From the NCBI RefSeq assembly GCF_039851975.1, contig NZ_CP156660.1, forward strand, positions 248,001 to 312,000: a DNA stretch of 64,000 nt. Direction: 5' to 3'. The notes beneath the pieces were generated by a model. That model was given only the letters and a program-made list of their open reading frames with translations. It did not search any database and was not told where the DNA came from. A program made the position numbers and the translations under genes. Shown here one piece after another: positions 37,170 through 44,711 of this stretch. The stretch is from Desulfoscipio sp. XC116 (GTDB taxonomy: Bacteria; Bacillota; Desulfotomaculia; Desulfotomaculales; Desulfallaceae). Each line of letters opens with the position of its first letter. Within the stretch, counting starts at the first letter, position 1.

Positions 37170-38138
37170 TTGAGTCTTTGGGTGAAAGTGGGAGCCCGTT
37201 TGCACCTCGGTCAACTCGACCTTAACGGTTCCTTAGGGCGTTTATACGGAGGACTTGGTTTAGCTATTGATCAACCTTGCTTGGAGATTACTGCGGAGAA
37301 AAAAAATGATTTGGTTATTCTTGGCCCGGAAAAGGAGAAAAAAAGACTGCAGCGGCTGGTCCGTAAATATCTGGACTTTTATGGGCTTCCCGGAGTCAGG
37401 CTCGAACTGTTGGAATCTTTGCCGATGCACAGCGGGTTAGGCTCAGGAACTCAGCTTGCTTTGGCTGTAGGTTTTGCGATAACAAGAGTCTACGGATTAG
37501 CCCCGGCGGTAACGGAGTTAGCGGTCATAACGGACCGGGAAGGCAGCCGCTCCGGGATTGGCGTAGCGGCATTTGAACAAGGGGGCTTTTTTATCGATGG
37601 AGGTATGTGCACCAACATAATAAGACAAACAGGTCTTTTTGAAGTTCCGCCGATTCTTGCTCGAACGCCATTCCCCGAAGAATGGGCAATTATTCTGGCT
37701 TTACCTCACAAGGAAGAGGAGATGTTCGGTCAGGAAGAAGTAAAGGCCTTCGCTTCCTTGCCGCCGATGGCGGAAGAGATATCCGGGATGATCTGCCGGC
37801 TCTTGCTGATGAAACTGCTTCCCAGTCTGATGGAGAAAGATCTGGTGAGTTTCGGACAAGCTGTGACAGAGATTCAGAAACGAATTGGCAGCCATTTCAC
37901 ACCTGTTCAGGGAGGCATCTATGCTTCAAAAGCAGGAGCCGATGTTGCGGCGTATCTACTTAGGCAAGGTGCTGCCGGAGTTGGCCAAAGTTCCTGGGGA
38001 CCGACGATTTACGCTTTTACCAGTCGGGACAAAAAAACGGACTTATTGGAAAAGACCCGGAATTTTTTAGGGAAAAGAGGGCTAGTTTGGACAGCCTCAG
38101 GCAGGAATCAAGGAGTGAGCTGGGGGTGGAAGGAGTAA
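37170..38138 (+). CDS. Beta-ribofuranosylaminobenzene 5'-phosphate synthase
   Basis: This 322-residue GHMP-superfamily protein matches beta-RFAP synthase: N-terminal ARLHLGQLDLNGSLGR, the glycine-rich phosphate loop LPMHSGLGSGTQLALAVG near residue 95, GSRSGIGVAAFEQGGFF, and GVGQSSWGPTIYAF near the end. It joins 4-hydroxybenzoate-derived or 4-aminobenzoate units to PRPP with loss of CO2, the first committed step of H4MPT synthesis. I prefer TTG 37170 to GTG 37161 because AAGGGGTGA lies at the correct distance. It opens the C1/cofactor cluster. Confidence 0.88.
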   Translation: MSLWVKVGARLHLGQLDLNGSLGRLYGGLGLAIDQPCLEITAEKKNDLVILGPEKEKKRLQRLVRKYLDFYGLPGVRLELLESLPMHSGLGSGTQLALAVGFAITRVYGLAPAVTELAVITDREGSRSGIGVAAFEQGGFFIDGGMCTNIIRQTGLFEVPPILARTPFPEEWAIILALPHKEEEMFGQEEVKAFASLPPMAEEISGMICRLLLMKLLPSLMEKDLVSFGQAVTEIQKRIGSHFTPVQGGIYASKAGADVAAYLLRQGAAGVGQSSWGPTIYAFTSRDKKTDLLEKTRNFLGKRGLVWTASGRNQGVSWGWKE

Positions 38139-38142
38139 CAAA

Positions 38143-38697
38143 ATGACAGATCAGAACCTACACCCTAAAGTTGCTTGGGGAATTACAGGAGCGGGACATT
38201 ACCTGTCGGATTGTATTGAATTGCTGACTGGGCTGAAGTCGGCCGATATCTTTCTTTCGGATGCCGGGAAAGAAGTGTTGAATTACTACGGCTGGTATGA
38301 ACGATTAATAAGTTCCGGTCATTCTTTGATTCGGAAAACTGGAGCCAGTTGTTTACCCGTTACCCGACTGTACACGGGAAAATACGATCTGGTCATTATT
38401 GCCCCGGTTACTTCTAATACGATCGCCAAAATGGCCTGCGGTATAGCGGATAATCTTATCACTAACCTATTTGCGCATGCCGGCAAATGTCGGATTCCGA
38501 CGATCCTTTTACCTTGTGATTCCATGGCTGAAATGAAGTCCCTGACGCCGCAAGGCAAACAGGTTTTGATCCATACCAGAGAAATAGACCGGGAAAACAT
38601 TGTCCGGCTGTCTAATTGGCGTATGGTCACTCTGGTAGATGATCCTCAGCAGCTGAAGAATCTGATCACACGGTATGATGCGGAAAGACAGGGGTGA
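38143..38697 (+). CDS. Flavoprotein of H4MPT cluster (dihydromethanopterin reductase-like)
   Basis: A 184-residue protein of the flavin-dependent Cys-decarboxylase/archaeoflavoprotein fold, with GITGAGHYLSD at the N terminus, VIIAPVTSNTIAKMACGIAD in the middle and a Cys-containing PTILLPCDSMAEM segment. In H4MPT clusters such proteins are thought to reduce dihydromethanopterin to H4MPT (DmrB-like). It is 4 bases downstream of the beta-RFAP synthase gene and overlaps the start of the next frame, so they are cotranscribed. The exact reaction is inferred from context. Confidence 0.75.
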   Translation: MTDQNLHPKVAWGITGAGHYLSDCIELLTGLKSADIFLSDAGKEVLNYYGWYERLISSGHSLIRKTGASCLPVTRLYTGKYDLVIIAPVTSNTIAKMACGIADNLITNLFAHAGKCRIPTILLPCDSMAEMKSLTPQGKQVLIHTREIDRENIVRLSNWRMVTLVDDPQQLKNLITRYDAERQG

Positions 38698-38702
38698 TCC
38701 GT

Positions 38703-40106
38703 ATGGAAAAATATGTGTTCGTTACGGGGCAAATTGCTCATAAAGCTCTTCTCCAGGTAAGCGGGAAAATAAATTCGATTCAACCGGAAATCAAGTGCCT
38801 GCGCTGCACAGTGGCGGCACTTATGTCCACAAAGTTTATCGCCAGGGAACTGGCCCGCGAAGGAGGATTTAGCGGACAGGAAATTATCGTTATTCCGGGT
38901 CTGTGCCAGGGATCGCTGCAGCCGATTCGGGAAGCCACAGGCCGTAAAGTGCTCAGGGGTCCCAAGGATTTGATTGATTTGCCCGCCTTTTTTCAAAAAG
39001 GGCAGAGCAATGCTTCCGAAAACGCGATTGCTGATACTGTTTCGCCGATCCGGATCTTGGCGGAGATCGTCAATGCACCGCGGATGACGGAAAAGGAGAT
39101 TCTGGAAAAAGCGATTTACTATCGGAACAGCGGTGCGGATTTCATTGACCTCGGAGGGGATGTAGACCAGCCATTCCCACGCTTGCAGCGAGTTATTCAT
39201 ATGCTGAAAAGCGAAGGCTTTAAGGTAAGTGTCGACAGCCATCAAAAGGAAGATATTTTGGCCGCTAGTCAGGCCGGAGCCGACTTGATTTTAAGCCTTA
39301 CTTCAGAAAATCTGGAACTGGCCAAGGTTTTGAATTGTCCGGCCGTCATCATACCGGATGATGGGGAAAACCTGGATTCTCTGTATGGAAGCATGCAGAA
39401 ATTGGACCAATGGAAGATTCCCTATCTTGTCGATCCTATCCTTCCCCCTTTGACCATGGGGTTGGCTGAAGGGATCGGGCGTTATCTCAAGGTGCGCAAA
39501 GAATTTCCTGATTGTGAGATGCTGATGGGATTGGGAAATGTGACCGAGCTTACGGATGCGGACAGCACGGGCCTCAATGCCCTTCTGATTGGTATTGCCG
39601 GTGAACTGAGAGTTCACCATATCCTGACCACGGAAGTCAGCCACAGAGCACGGGGAGCCGTACGGGAAATCAGCTTGGCGCGCCGCTTGATTCATCAGGC
39701 TCTCAGCGAGCGGAGAGTGCCGAAATACATGGATGAAAGCTTGCTGACCATCAAAGACCCGGGCGGGAACTCCTTTAATAAAGCCCAGCTTTGGGAAATG
39801 CATCAGGTGATCCGGGACAGAAATTACCGTATTTTTGTGGATGATCAGATCTATGTGTTTAATGCTCATTGCTTTATTCAGGGGAGCACGGCTCAGGAGG
39901 TGTTTGCCAAGCTGGACATTCGCGATTCAAGCCATGCGTTTTACCTGGGAAAAGAGCTGGGCAAAGCGGAACTCGCTTTGCAGTTAGGCAAAAAGTATAC
40001 ACAGGATAATCCGCTGAACTGGGGTTATCTAAATGCGGAGAGCAGCAGGAATATTCAAAATGACGAAAATAACAAGAGCAATAGGGAAAAGAGGGTCTCC
40101 TTATGA
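38703..40106 (+). CDS. Dihydropteroate synthase-related protein
   Basis: The 467-residue protein has an N-terminal DUF6513-like domain (YVFVTGQIAHKALLQ) and a C-terminal TIM-barrel related to dihydropteroate synthase, with DFIDLGGDVDQPFPR and KVSVDSHQKEDILAA near residues 150-190. In methanogens and H4MPT-using bacteria this protein is linked to the coupling of the pterin with beta-RFA-P. ATG 38703 is preceded by AGGGGTGAT; the GTG at 38694 overlaps the previous stop and is less likely. Its stop overlaps the next start (ATGA). Confidence 0.85.
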   Translation: MEKYVFVTGQIAHKALLQVSGKINSIQPEIKCLRCTVAALMSTKFIARELAREGGFSGQEIIVIPGLCQGSLQPIREATGRKVLRGPKDLIDLPAFFQKGQSNASENAIADTVSPIRILAEIVNAPRMTEKEILEKAIYYRNSGADFIDLGGDVDQPFPRLQRVIHMLKSEGFKVSVDSHQKEDILAASQAGADLILSLTSENLELAKVLNCPAVIIPDDGENLDSLYGSMQKLDQWKIPYLVDPILPPLTMGLAEGIGRYLKVRKEFPDCEMLMGLGNVTELTDADSTGLNALLIGIAGELRVHHILTTEVSHRARGAVREISLARRLIHQALSERRVPKYMDESLLTIKDPGGNSFNKAQLWEMHQVIRDRNYRIFVDDQIYVFNAHCFIQGSTAQEVFAKLDIRDSSHAFYLGKELGKAELALQLGKKYTQDNPLNWGYLNAESSRNIQNDENNKSNREKRVSL

Positions 40107-40735
40107 TCATCGAAACGATCTTGTCTTCGCTCAACGAGGACGGCGAGGTGAATTTTGCACCAATCGGGGTTCATGTTTCCGATCATACCGAGTGGCTTTC
40201 AGAAGTGGAAGAAATAGAGATCTTCCTTTATTCCGGCTCAAAGACCTTCTCCAATCTCCGGGCCAGACCGGAGGGAGTGATCAATTTGACCGATGACCTA
40301 TTGAGCTTTGTCGATACGGCGCTTTACTCCGGGATTCTGCCGACACATCCCTCCGATCAGGTTCGACCGCCCCGCATGGCTGGAGCGAAGCTCATTTGGG
40401 AATTCGCGGTGACCTCTTTTGACGATTCCAGAGAGCCTGCCAAAGTGACCGGAAAGATCTTGCTTTTTAGAGAACTGAGCAGTTTTACCGGGCTTTGCCG
40501 GGCTCACGGGGCTATTCTCGAGGCGGCGATCACCGCCACTCGTCTGACCTGGATTCCAGCGAGCAAAGTAACTGATTCCTGGCCACTTTGGCAGCAAGTC
40601 GTGGAAAAGACCGGGGGCGGAAAAGAAAAAGAAGCCTTTGCGAAAATCACCGATTATTTTTGCCAACAGGGTATTAAGGTCAGGGGACACACCTCCTTTC
40701 TAAGGTCAGGGGATACACCTCCTCATTGGGAATAA
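40103..40735 (+). CDS. DUF447 family protein, repeat-extended C terminus
   Basis: A 210-residue protein of the DUF447 family (IIETILSSLNEDGEVNFAPI at the start, RPPRMAGAKLIWEFAV in the middle), which binds FMN in archaeal relatives and accompanies H4MPT genes in methylotrophs. Its role is unknown. The last 18 or so residues (from GHTSFLRSGD) are encoded by GGGGACA-type repeat units and do not look like the family, so the original stop appears to have been replaced by a repeat insertion. The start overlaps the previous gene by four bases. Confidence 0.8.
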   Translation: MIIETILSSLNEDGEVNFAPIGVHVSDHTEWLSEVEEIEIFLYSGSKTFSNLRARPEGVINLTDDLLSFVDTALYSGILPTHPSDQVRPPRMAGAKLIWEFAVTSFDDSREPAKVTGKILLFRELSSFTGLCRAHGAILEAAITATRLTWIPASKVTDSWPLWQQVVEKTGGGKEKEAFAKITDYFCQQGIKVRGHTSFLRSGDTPPHWE

Positions 40736-40803
40736 TTATAAGCTGCTTGGAGGAATGTCCCCGTTAAAGAAAAATTATAAGTGGCTCGAAGGAATGTCCC
40801 CAT
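40683..40803. repeat. GGGGACA/TGTCCCC repeat cluster
   Basis: Two rightward ends (GGGGACACACCTCC at 40684 and GGGGATACACCTCC at 40708) face two complementary ends (GGAGGAATGTCCCC and GAAGGAATGTCCCC) near 40750-40803, so nested hairpins can form. They resemble the ends of the repeats at 36850-37020. The left part lies inside the DUF447 coding frame; the right part precedes the mtdB RBS. Confidence 0.65.
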
Positions 40804-40827
40804 TAATTGAACGAGGAGGATTTACGA

Positions 40828-41691
40828 ATGAAAAAGATTTTGCTTCACTTGGAAGCGGATTCCCAAGCCAGTGTTTTCGACCAAATCACCGCTTATGACG
40901 CCGGGGCCGATCAGGTGCTGGCATACGGGGGAGTGCGCTTGGAGGAAGTGACCAATCTTGTCTATGGCGCCATGTTTACCAGGGGGGGAGAAGGATTACG
41001 CAATACGGCCATCTTCATCGGCGGTACCCATGTTCCGACTGCCGAGGCACTTCTGAAAAAAGTACGGGAAACTTTTTTTGGCGATGTCCGGGTTTCCGTG
41101 ATGTTCGATGCCAACGGATCCAACACAACGGCAGCAGCCCTGGTTCATAAAATTGCTTATGGCCGGAACCTTAAGGGGAAAAAGGCTCTGATTCTTGCCG
41201 GTACCGGCCCGGTTGGCATCCGGGCCGCAATCCTTCTGGCCAAGGAAGGCTGTGAGGTTTATCTTTCTTCCCGGCAATTGGAGCGGGCCCGGGAAGTCGG
41301 AAAACATATTCTGAAGAACAACGGGGTGGAGATTATCCCGCTTGAGATCGGGGAAGCGAAAGATGTTTCAGCGGTACTGAAGCGGGGAATTAACATTGTG
41401 GCTTGTTGTGGGGCCCCCGCTGTGCAAATGTTGGATTTAGCGAGCTGGTCCACCGCAACCGGCCTGGAAATCATTGCGGATATCAACGCCGTCAATCCGC
41501 TGGGAGCGGAAGGGATTAAGGTGACGGACGATGGCAGGGAAAGGGAAGGGAAGATTATCTACGGCGCTATTGCTATCGGCAATCTAAAGATGAAGGTGCA
41601 TCGAGCCGCCGTTCGGACTTTATTTGAAAGTAACCGGCATGTCCTGGATTTCGACTCGATATATGAGATCGCCAAGAAGATGGAGGCTTAA
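40828..41691 (+). CDS. mtdB: Methylene-H4MPT dehydrogenase, NAD(P)-dependent
   Basis: ATG 40828 follows GAGGAGG at 40813-40819; the product is 287 residues. The N-terminal half (LLHLEADSQASVFDQITAYD) and the Rossmann motif GTGPVGIRAAILLA near residue 125 match the MtdA/MtdB family, and the VMFDANGSNTTAAA and AVNPLGAEGI segments are typical. It interconverts methylene-H4MPT and methenyl-H4MPT with NAD or NADP, the entry step of the pathway that continues with Mch, Ftr and Fwd encoded downstream. Cofactor preference cannot be decided from the sequence alone. Confidence 0.9.
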   Translation: MKKILLHLEADSQASVFDQITAYDAGADQVLAYGGVRLEEVTNLVYGAMFTRGGEGLRNTAIFIGGTHVPTAEALLKKVRETFFGDVRVSVMFDANGSNTTAAALVHKIAYGRNLKGKKALILAGTGPVGIRAAILLAKEGCEVYLSSRQLERAREVGKHILKNNGVEIIPLEIGEAKDVSAVLKRGINIVACCGAPAVQMLDLASWSTATGLEIIADINAVNPLGAEGIKVTDDGREREGKIIYGAIAIGNLKMKVHRAAVRTLFESNRHVLDFDSIYEIAKKMEA

Positions 41692-41692
41692 A

Positions 41693-42895
41693 TTGATTCT
41701 GGTGGTTGGGGCAAGCGTAAGAGCACTAATGGAATCCGCGGCGGAATCAGGAAAAGCTGTGATCGGGCTCGACTTTTTTGGAGATGTGGATGCCAATTGG
41801 CAAGGAAAAGCGATGAGCCTGACCGGTGACTATGGTTTGCAGCCAACTGTGCTCAACTTGCTGGAAACTGCCAGAAGTATTTCATGTGAGGCATTGGTCT
41901 ACGCTTCGGGTCCGGAGAACACCCCGGAGGGACTGGCGTATTGGGAGAACCCGGGGCGACTTCGGGGCAACAGTGTATCGGCGCTGATGAGGGTGCGCAA
42001 TCCCTGGGAACTCAGAACAAGTCTGGGGAAGATCGGAGCACGGATGCCACCGTTCTTTTCCCTTGAAGAGTGGACTTGGCTTCCGGGCAAAAAGATCTGG
42101 CTGTTAAAGCCGTTGAATAGAGGCGGTGGGTATGGAATTCAGGTGTTGCCCCAAAATAAGGAAGCGGCTGAAGTGCTGCTTTCCGGCTTGAAGCAACCGG
42201 CCCATTTCAGGATCGAAGAATATAAAACCGGAATTCCGGGGTCAATTACGTTCCTGGCCAACGGCTATAGGGCAGTGGTCTTGGACAGCAGCCGCCAGCT
42301 TTCCGGGGAAGGAAGCTGTCACAGGACATTTCGTTATCAAGGCAATATCGTTCCATTGGATCTTTCAGGAATTATCCCTTTAGATTATTTTGAGGATCAA
42401 ATTGCGCAGGCAGTCCAACAGCTTACGGAAAGCTTTGCCTTGAGAGGAGTCAATACCCTGGATTTTATCGTCAGCGAGGAGGGAATCTGGTTTTTGGAAC
42501 TGAATCCCCGCTGGTCCGCCTCTGTGGAACTGATTGAGAAGTCTCGGGGCCGGCGTTTTTTCGCCTGGCATCTGGCTGCTTGTGAAGGAGCGGATTTAAC
42601 AGCGTTCAGGGAATCCCTGGAATTAAAGACGTTGGGATTAAAGCGTTCCGCCCGGCCCCAAATTTTTTGGGGCAAACGCATTGTTTATGCTCGGACTCCC
42701 GGTATTATCGGCAGATACGACGATAAATCGCTGCGCTTTTTATACCGGCAGGGGGTGCGTGACATTCCCCGGGAAGGGACAAGGCTTGAGAAGGGACAAC
42801 CTATTTGTACGGTGCTGGCGGAAGGCAGCTCCGACCAGGAGTGTGATCTGAAATTGCGGGCCAAGGCCATATGGATTGGGCAATATTTTGGATAG
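41693..42895 (+). CDS. ATP-grasp protein of H4MPT/methanofuran cluster
   Basis: A 400-residue protein starting at TTG 41693, six bases after GGAGG. The N-terminal Rossmann-like part (ILVVGASVRALMESA) is followed by an ATP-grasp fold with the Mg-binding end NTLDFIVSEEGIWFLELNPR near residue 265, and a C-terminal domain of about 80 residues. ATP-grasp enzymes join a carboxylate to an amine or thiol through an acylphosphate. Homologues are found in H4MPT gene clusters of methylotrophs, where the step is not settled. Candidate roles are a late ligation in H4MPT or methanofuran synthesis. Confidence 0.75.
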   Translation: MILVVGASVRALMESAAESGKAVIGLDFFGDVDANWQGKAMSLTGDYGLQPTVLNLLETARSISCEALVYASGPENTPEGLAYWENPGRLRGNSVSALMRVRNPWELRTSLGKIGARMPPFFSLEEWTWLPGKKIWLLKPLNRGGGYGIQVLPQNKEAAEVLLSGLKQPAHFRIEEYKTGIPGSITFLANGYRAVVLDSSRQLSGEGSCHRTFRYQGNIVPLDLSGIIPLDYFEDQIAQAVQQLTESFALRGVNTLDFIVSEEGIWFLELNPRWSASVELIEKSRGRRFFAWHLAACEGADLTAFRESLELKTLGLKRSARPQIFWGKRIVYARTPGIIGRYDDKSLRFLYRQGVRDIPREGTRLEKGQPICTVLAEGSSDQECDLKLRAKAIWIGQYFG

Positions 42896-42952
42896 ACGAG
42901 CGATGTTCATTCGTTAAGATCGGAAAAGTGCATGGATGAAGGAGGGAGGCCA

Positions 42953-43315
42953 ATGGGCAGCATTTCTGGATTATTGATTACGGTTCGTACCAGTCGACAA
43001 GGGGCGGCGATGGAAAAAGGTAAATTTTGTGATGAGTATATACGAGAAATATCCACTCTGGCTGTAAGTCCTGAAGACTTTGCGCTGCTTCATTTAGAGC
43101 AGGGCAATAAGGCTTTGCTGAAAAGCGCAGCCGGAGAGATCACGGTAACCTGTCGCCCTAAAGAAGGACCGCAAGGGCTTTTCTTTCTTCCTTTGGGACC
43201 TCTGGCTAACCGGCTGATAAGTGGAGAGACCTATGGTACAGGAGTTCCTGATTTTAAAGGGATTTCCGTAGTGCTCTCATCTCTGAAGCCGGATGGGCGG
43301 AAATTAGATGAATAA
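42953..43315 (+). CDS. fwdD: Formylmethanofuran dehydrogenase subunit D
   Basis: The 120-residue protein starts at ATG 42953 behind GGAGGGAGG. It matches the molybdopterin-dinucleotide-binding FwdD/FmdD subunit: TVRTSRQGAAMEKGKFCDEY at the start, LFFLPLGPLANRL in the middle and GTGVPDFKGI near the end. In methanogens this subunit completes the Mo/W-bis-pterin site together with FwdB. The hydrolytic Fhc complex of methylotrophs has no separate FwdD, so its presence here supports a redox-active enzyme. The assignment rests on motif agreement in a short protein. Confidence 0.8.
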   Translation: MGSISGLLITVRTSRQGAAMEKGKFCDEYIREISTLAVSPEDFALLHLEQGNKALLKSAAGEITVTCRPKEGPQGLFFLPLGPLANRLISGETYGTGVPDFKGISVVLSSLKPDGRKLDE

Positions 43316-43397
43316 GCAAGGAAGGATACAAAGGCATTGAAATTTAAAATTTAAAATTTAATTCGAAACAGTTTTACCGGATTAAGGGGGGAGAGAA

Positions 43398-44711
43398 ATG
43401 GCGCTGACTGTTCATGAAGATGTCGTTTGTACGTTTTGCGGCTGTCTTTGTGATGATCTTAAAGTGGAGGTCGCGGATAATCAGATTGCCAAGGTTAGCA
43501 ATGCCTGTGCAATAGGCCGGAACAAGCTGATGCACGCGCAAACGGATTTGGCCTCGTTTCGGGTAAATGGCAGGGAGGCCACCTGGGAAGAGGTGATCTC
43601 TGAAGCGACTAATATTCTAAACCGAGCCAAGGCTCCACTGGTTTATGGCTTAAGCAGTACGACAACTGAGGCCGTCAGAGAAGCAGTAGCCTTAACGGAG
43701 AAGATCAAAGGGACGATTGATAACCCAGCGTCATATTGACACGGGCCGGGCGTTCTCGCCCGCCAGCAAGTTGGGCTGGCTTCATGTACCTTAGGGGAAG
43801 TAAAAAACAGAGCCGATCTTTTGATTTATTGGGGCGCCAATCCCGTGGAATCCCATATGCGTCATTTAAGCCGATATTCTGCTCTGGCTAAGGGACTTTA
43901 TGTTCCGGAAGGGCGCAAAGGGAGGAAGGTCGTAGTCATTGATATCAGGCCGACCCCAACAGCGAAGAATGCAGACCTCTTTATTCAAGTCACTCCGGGT
44001 CAGACTTTTGAAATCGCCCATGTTTTGCGTTGCCTGGTCAAGGGCATTCGTTTGGAAGGGTTGACGGAGACTAGTCTGGTCGGCGGCGTTCCTTTATCCC
44101 AATGGCGCGAATTGGCGGAAATGATGAAACAATGTCGTTATGGAGTGCTCATGTTCGGCATTGGAGTGACGCAAAGCCGGGGTAGAGAGCTGAATATTGA
44201 AGAAATCAATACGTTGGTCAATGAAATGAACCGCTATACCCGTTTTTATGCCATTGCTATGCGGGGGCACGGCAACGTGAACGGGAGTAACCATGTTTTG
44301 GCGTGGCAGACCGGCTATCCTCTGGCGGTAAACTTTTATCGTGGTTACCCTCGTTATAGTCCGGGCGAATTCAGTGTCGTGGATATGCTGATGCGTCAAG
44401 ATGTGGATGCAGCTCTGATTGTAGCCACGGACCCGGGTGCTCATTTGCCGGAGCAAGCTGTCCGGTATCTGAAGAGCATCCCGACCATTGTGCTTGAGCC
44501 GCACGAAAGCTTAACCACGACCTGGGCTAATGTAGTCATCCCTGTCGCTCCGGCCGGAGTGGGTGTCGAAGGGACGTTCTACCGAATGGATAATGTTGCC
44601 CTTCGTTTAAAAAAATTGGTTGATTTCCCATATCCCTCCGATTTGGAAGTTCTGCGGGAGCTAAAGGAGAGAGTAAGTTATGTTGAAAATTGTGAACGGT
44701 CGGATTTATGA
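43398..44711 (+). CDS. fwdB: Formylmethanofuran dehydrogenase subunit B, selenoprotein
   Basis: A single frame from ATG 43398 to the stop at 44709-44711 is interrupted only by TGA 43737-43739 (codon 114). Around it the product reads NPASY-U-HGPGVLARQQ, which aligns with the FwdB site where Cys or Sec binds Mo or W. The rest of the chain continues without frame change (GEVKNRADLLIYWGANPVE). N-terminal CTFCGCLC plus NACAIG supply the four [4Fe-4S] cysteines. The 437-residue length is normal. It reduces CO2 to formate or the reverse, which FwdA joins to or removes from methanofuran. The gene overlaps fwdA by 32 bases. Confidence 0.9.
43737..43739 (+). other. In-frame TGA, probable selenocysteine codon
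   Basis: TGA occurs at codon 114 of fwdB with open frame of high similarity to the family on both sides. Methanogen FwdB proteins of some species (Methanopyrus, Methanocaldococcus) have Sec at this metal-binding position, and others have Cys. Confidence 0.85.
43740..43785 (+). promoter_or_regulatory. Candidate bacterial SECIS element
   Basis: Directly after the TGA two perfect six-base stems can form: CGGGCG-UUCU-CGCCCG (43747-43762) and GCCAGC-AAGUUGG-GCUGGC (43762-43780). The loop of the second begins 28 bases after the TGA, within the distance known for bacterial SECIS hairpins; an alternative fold GCCC/GGGC (43758-43776) puts a G first in the loop. The stems share base 43762 and exclude one another in part. 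Confidence 0.65.

Noticed and set aside
43398-43739. fwdB as two separate or frameshifted genes (43398-43739 and 43821-44711)
   Set aside because: Both pieces are in the same frame, the sequence between them reads as conserved FwdB, and the only break is a TGA exactly at the Cys/Sec metal-ligand position.
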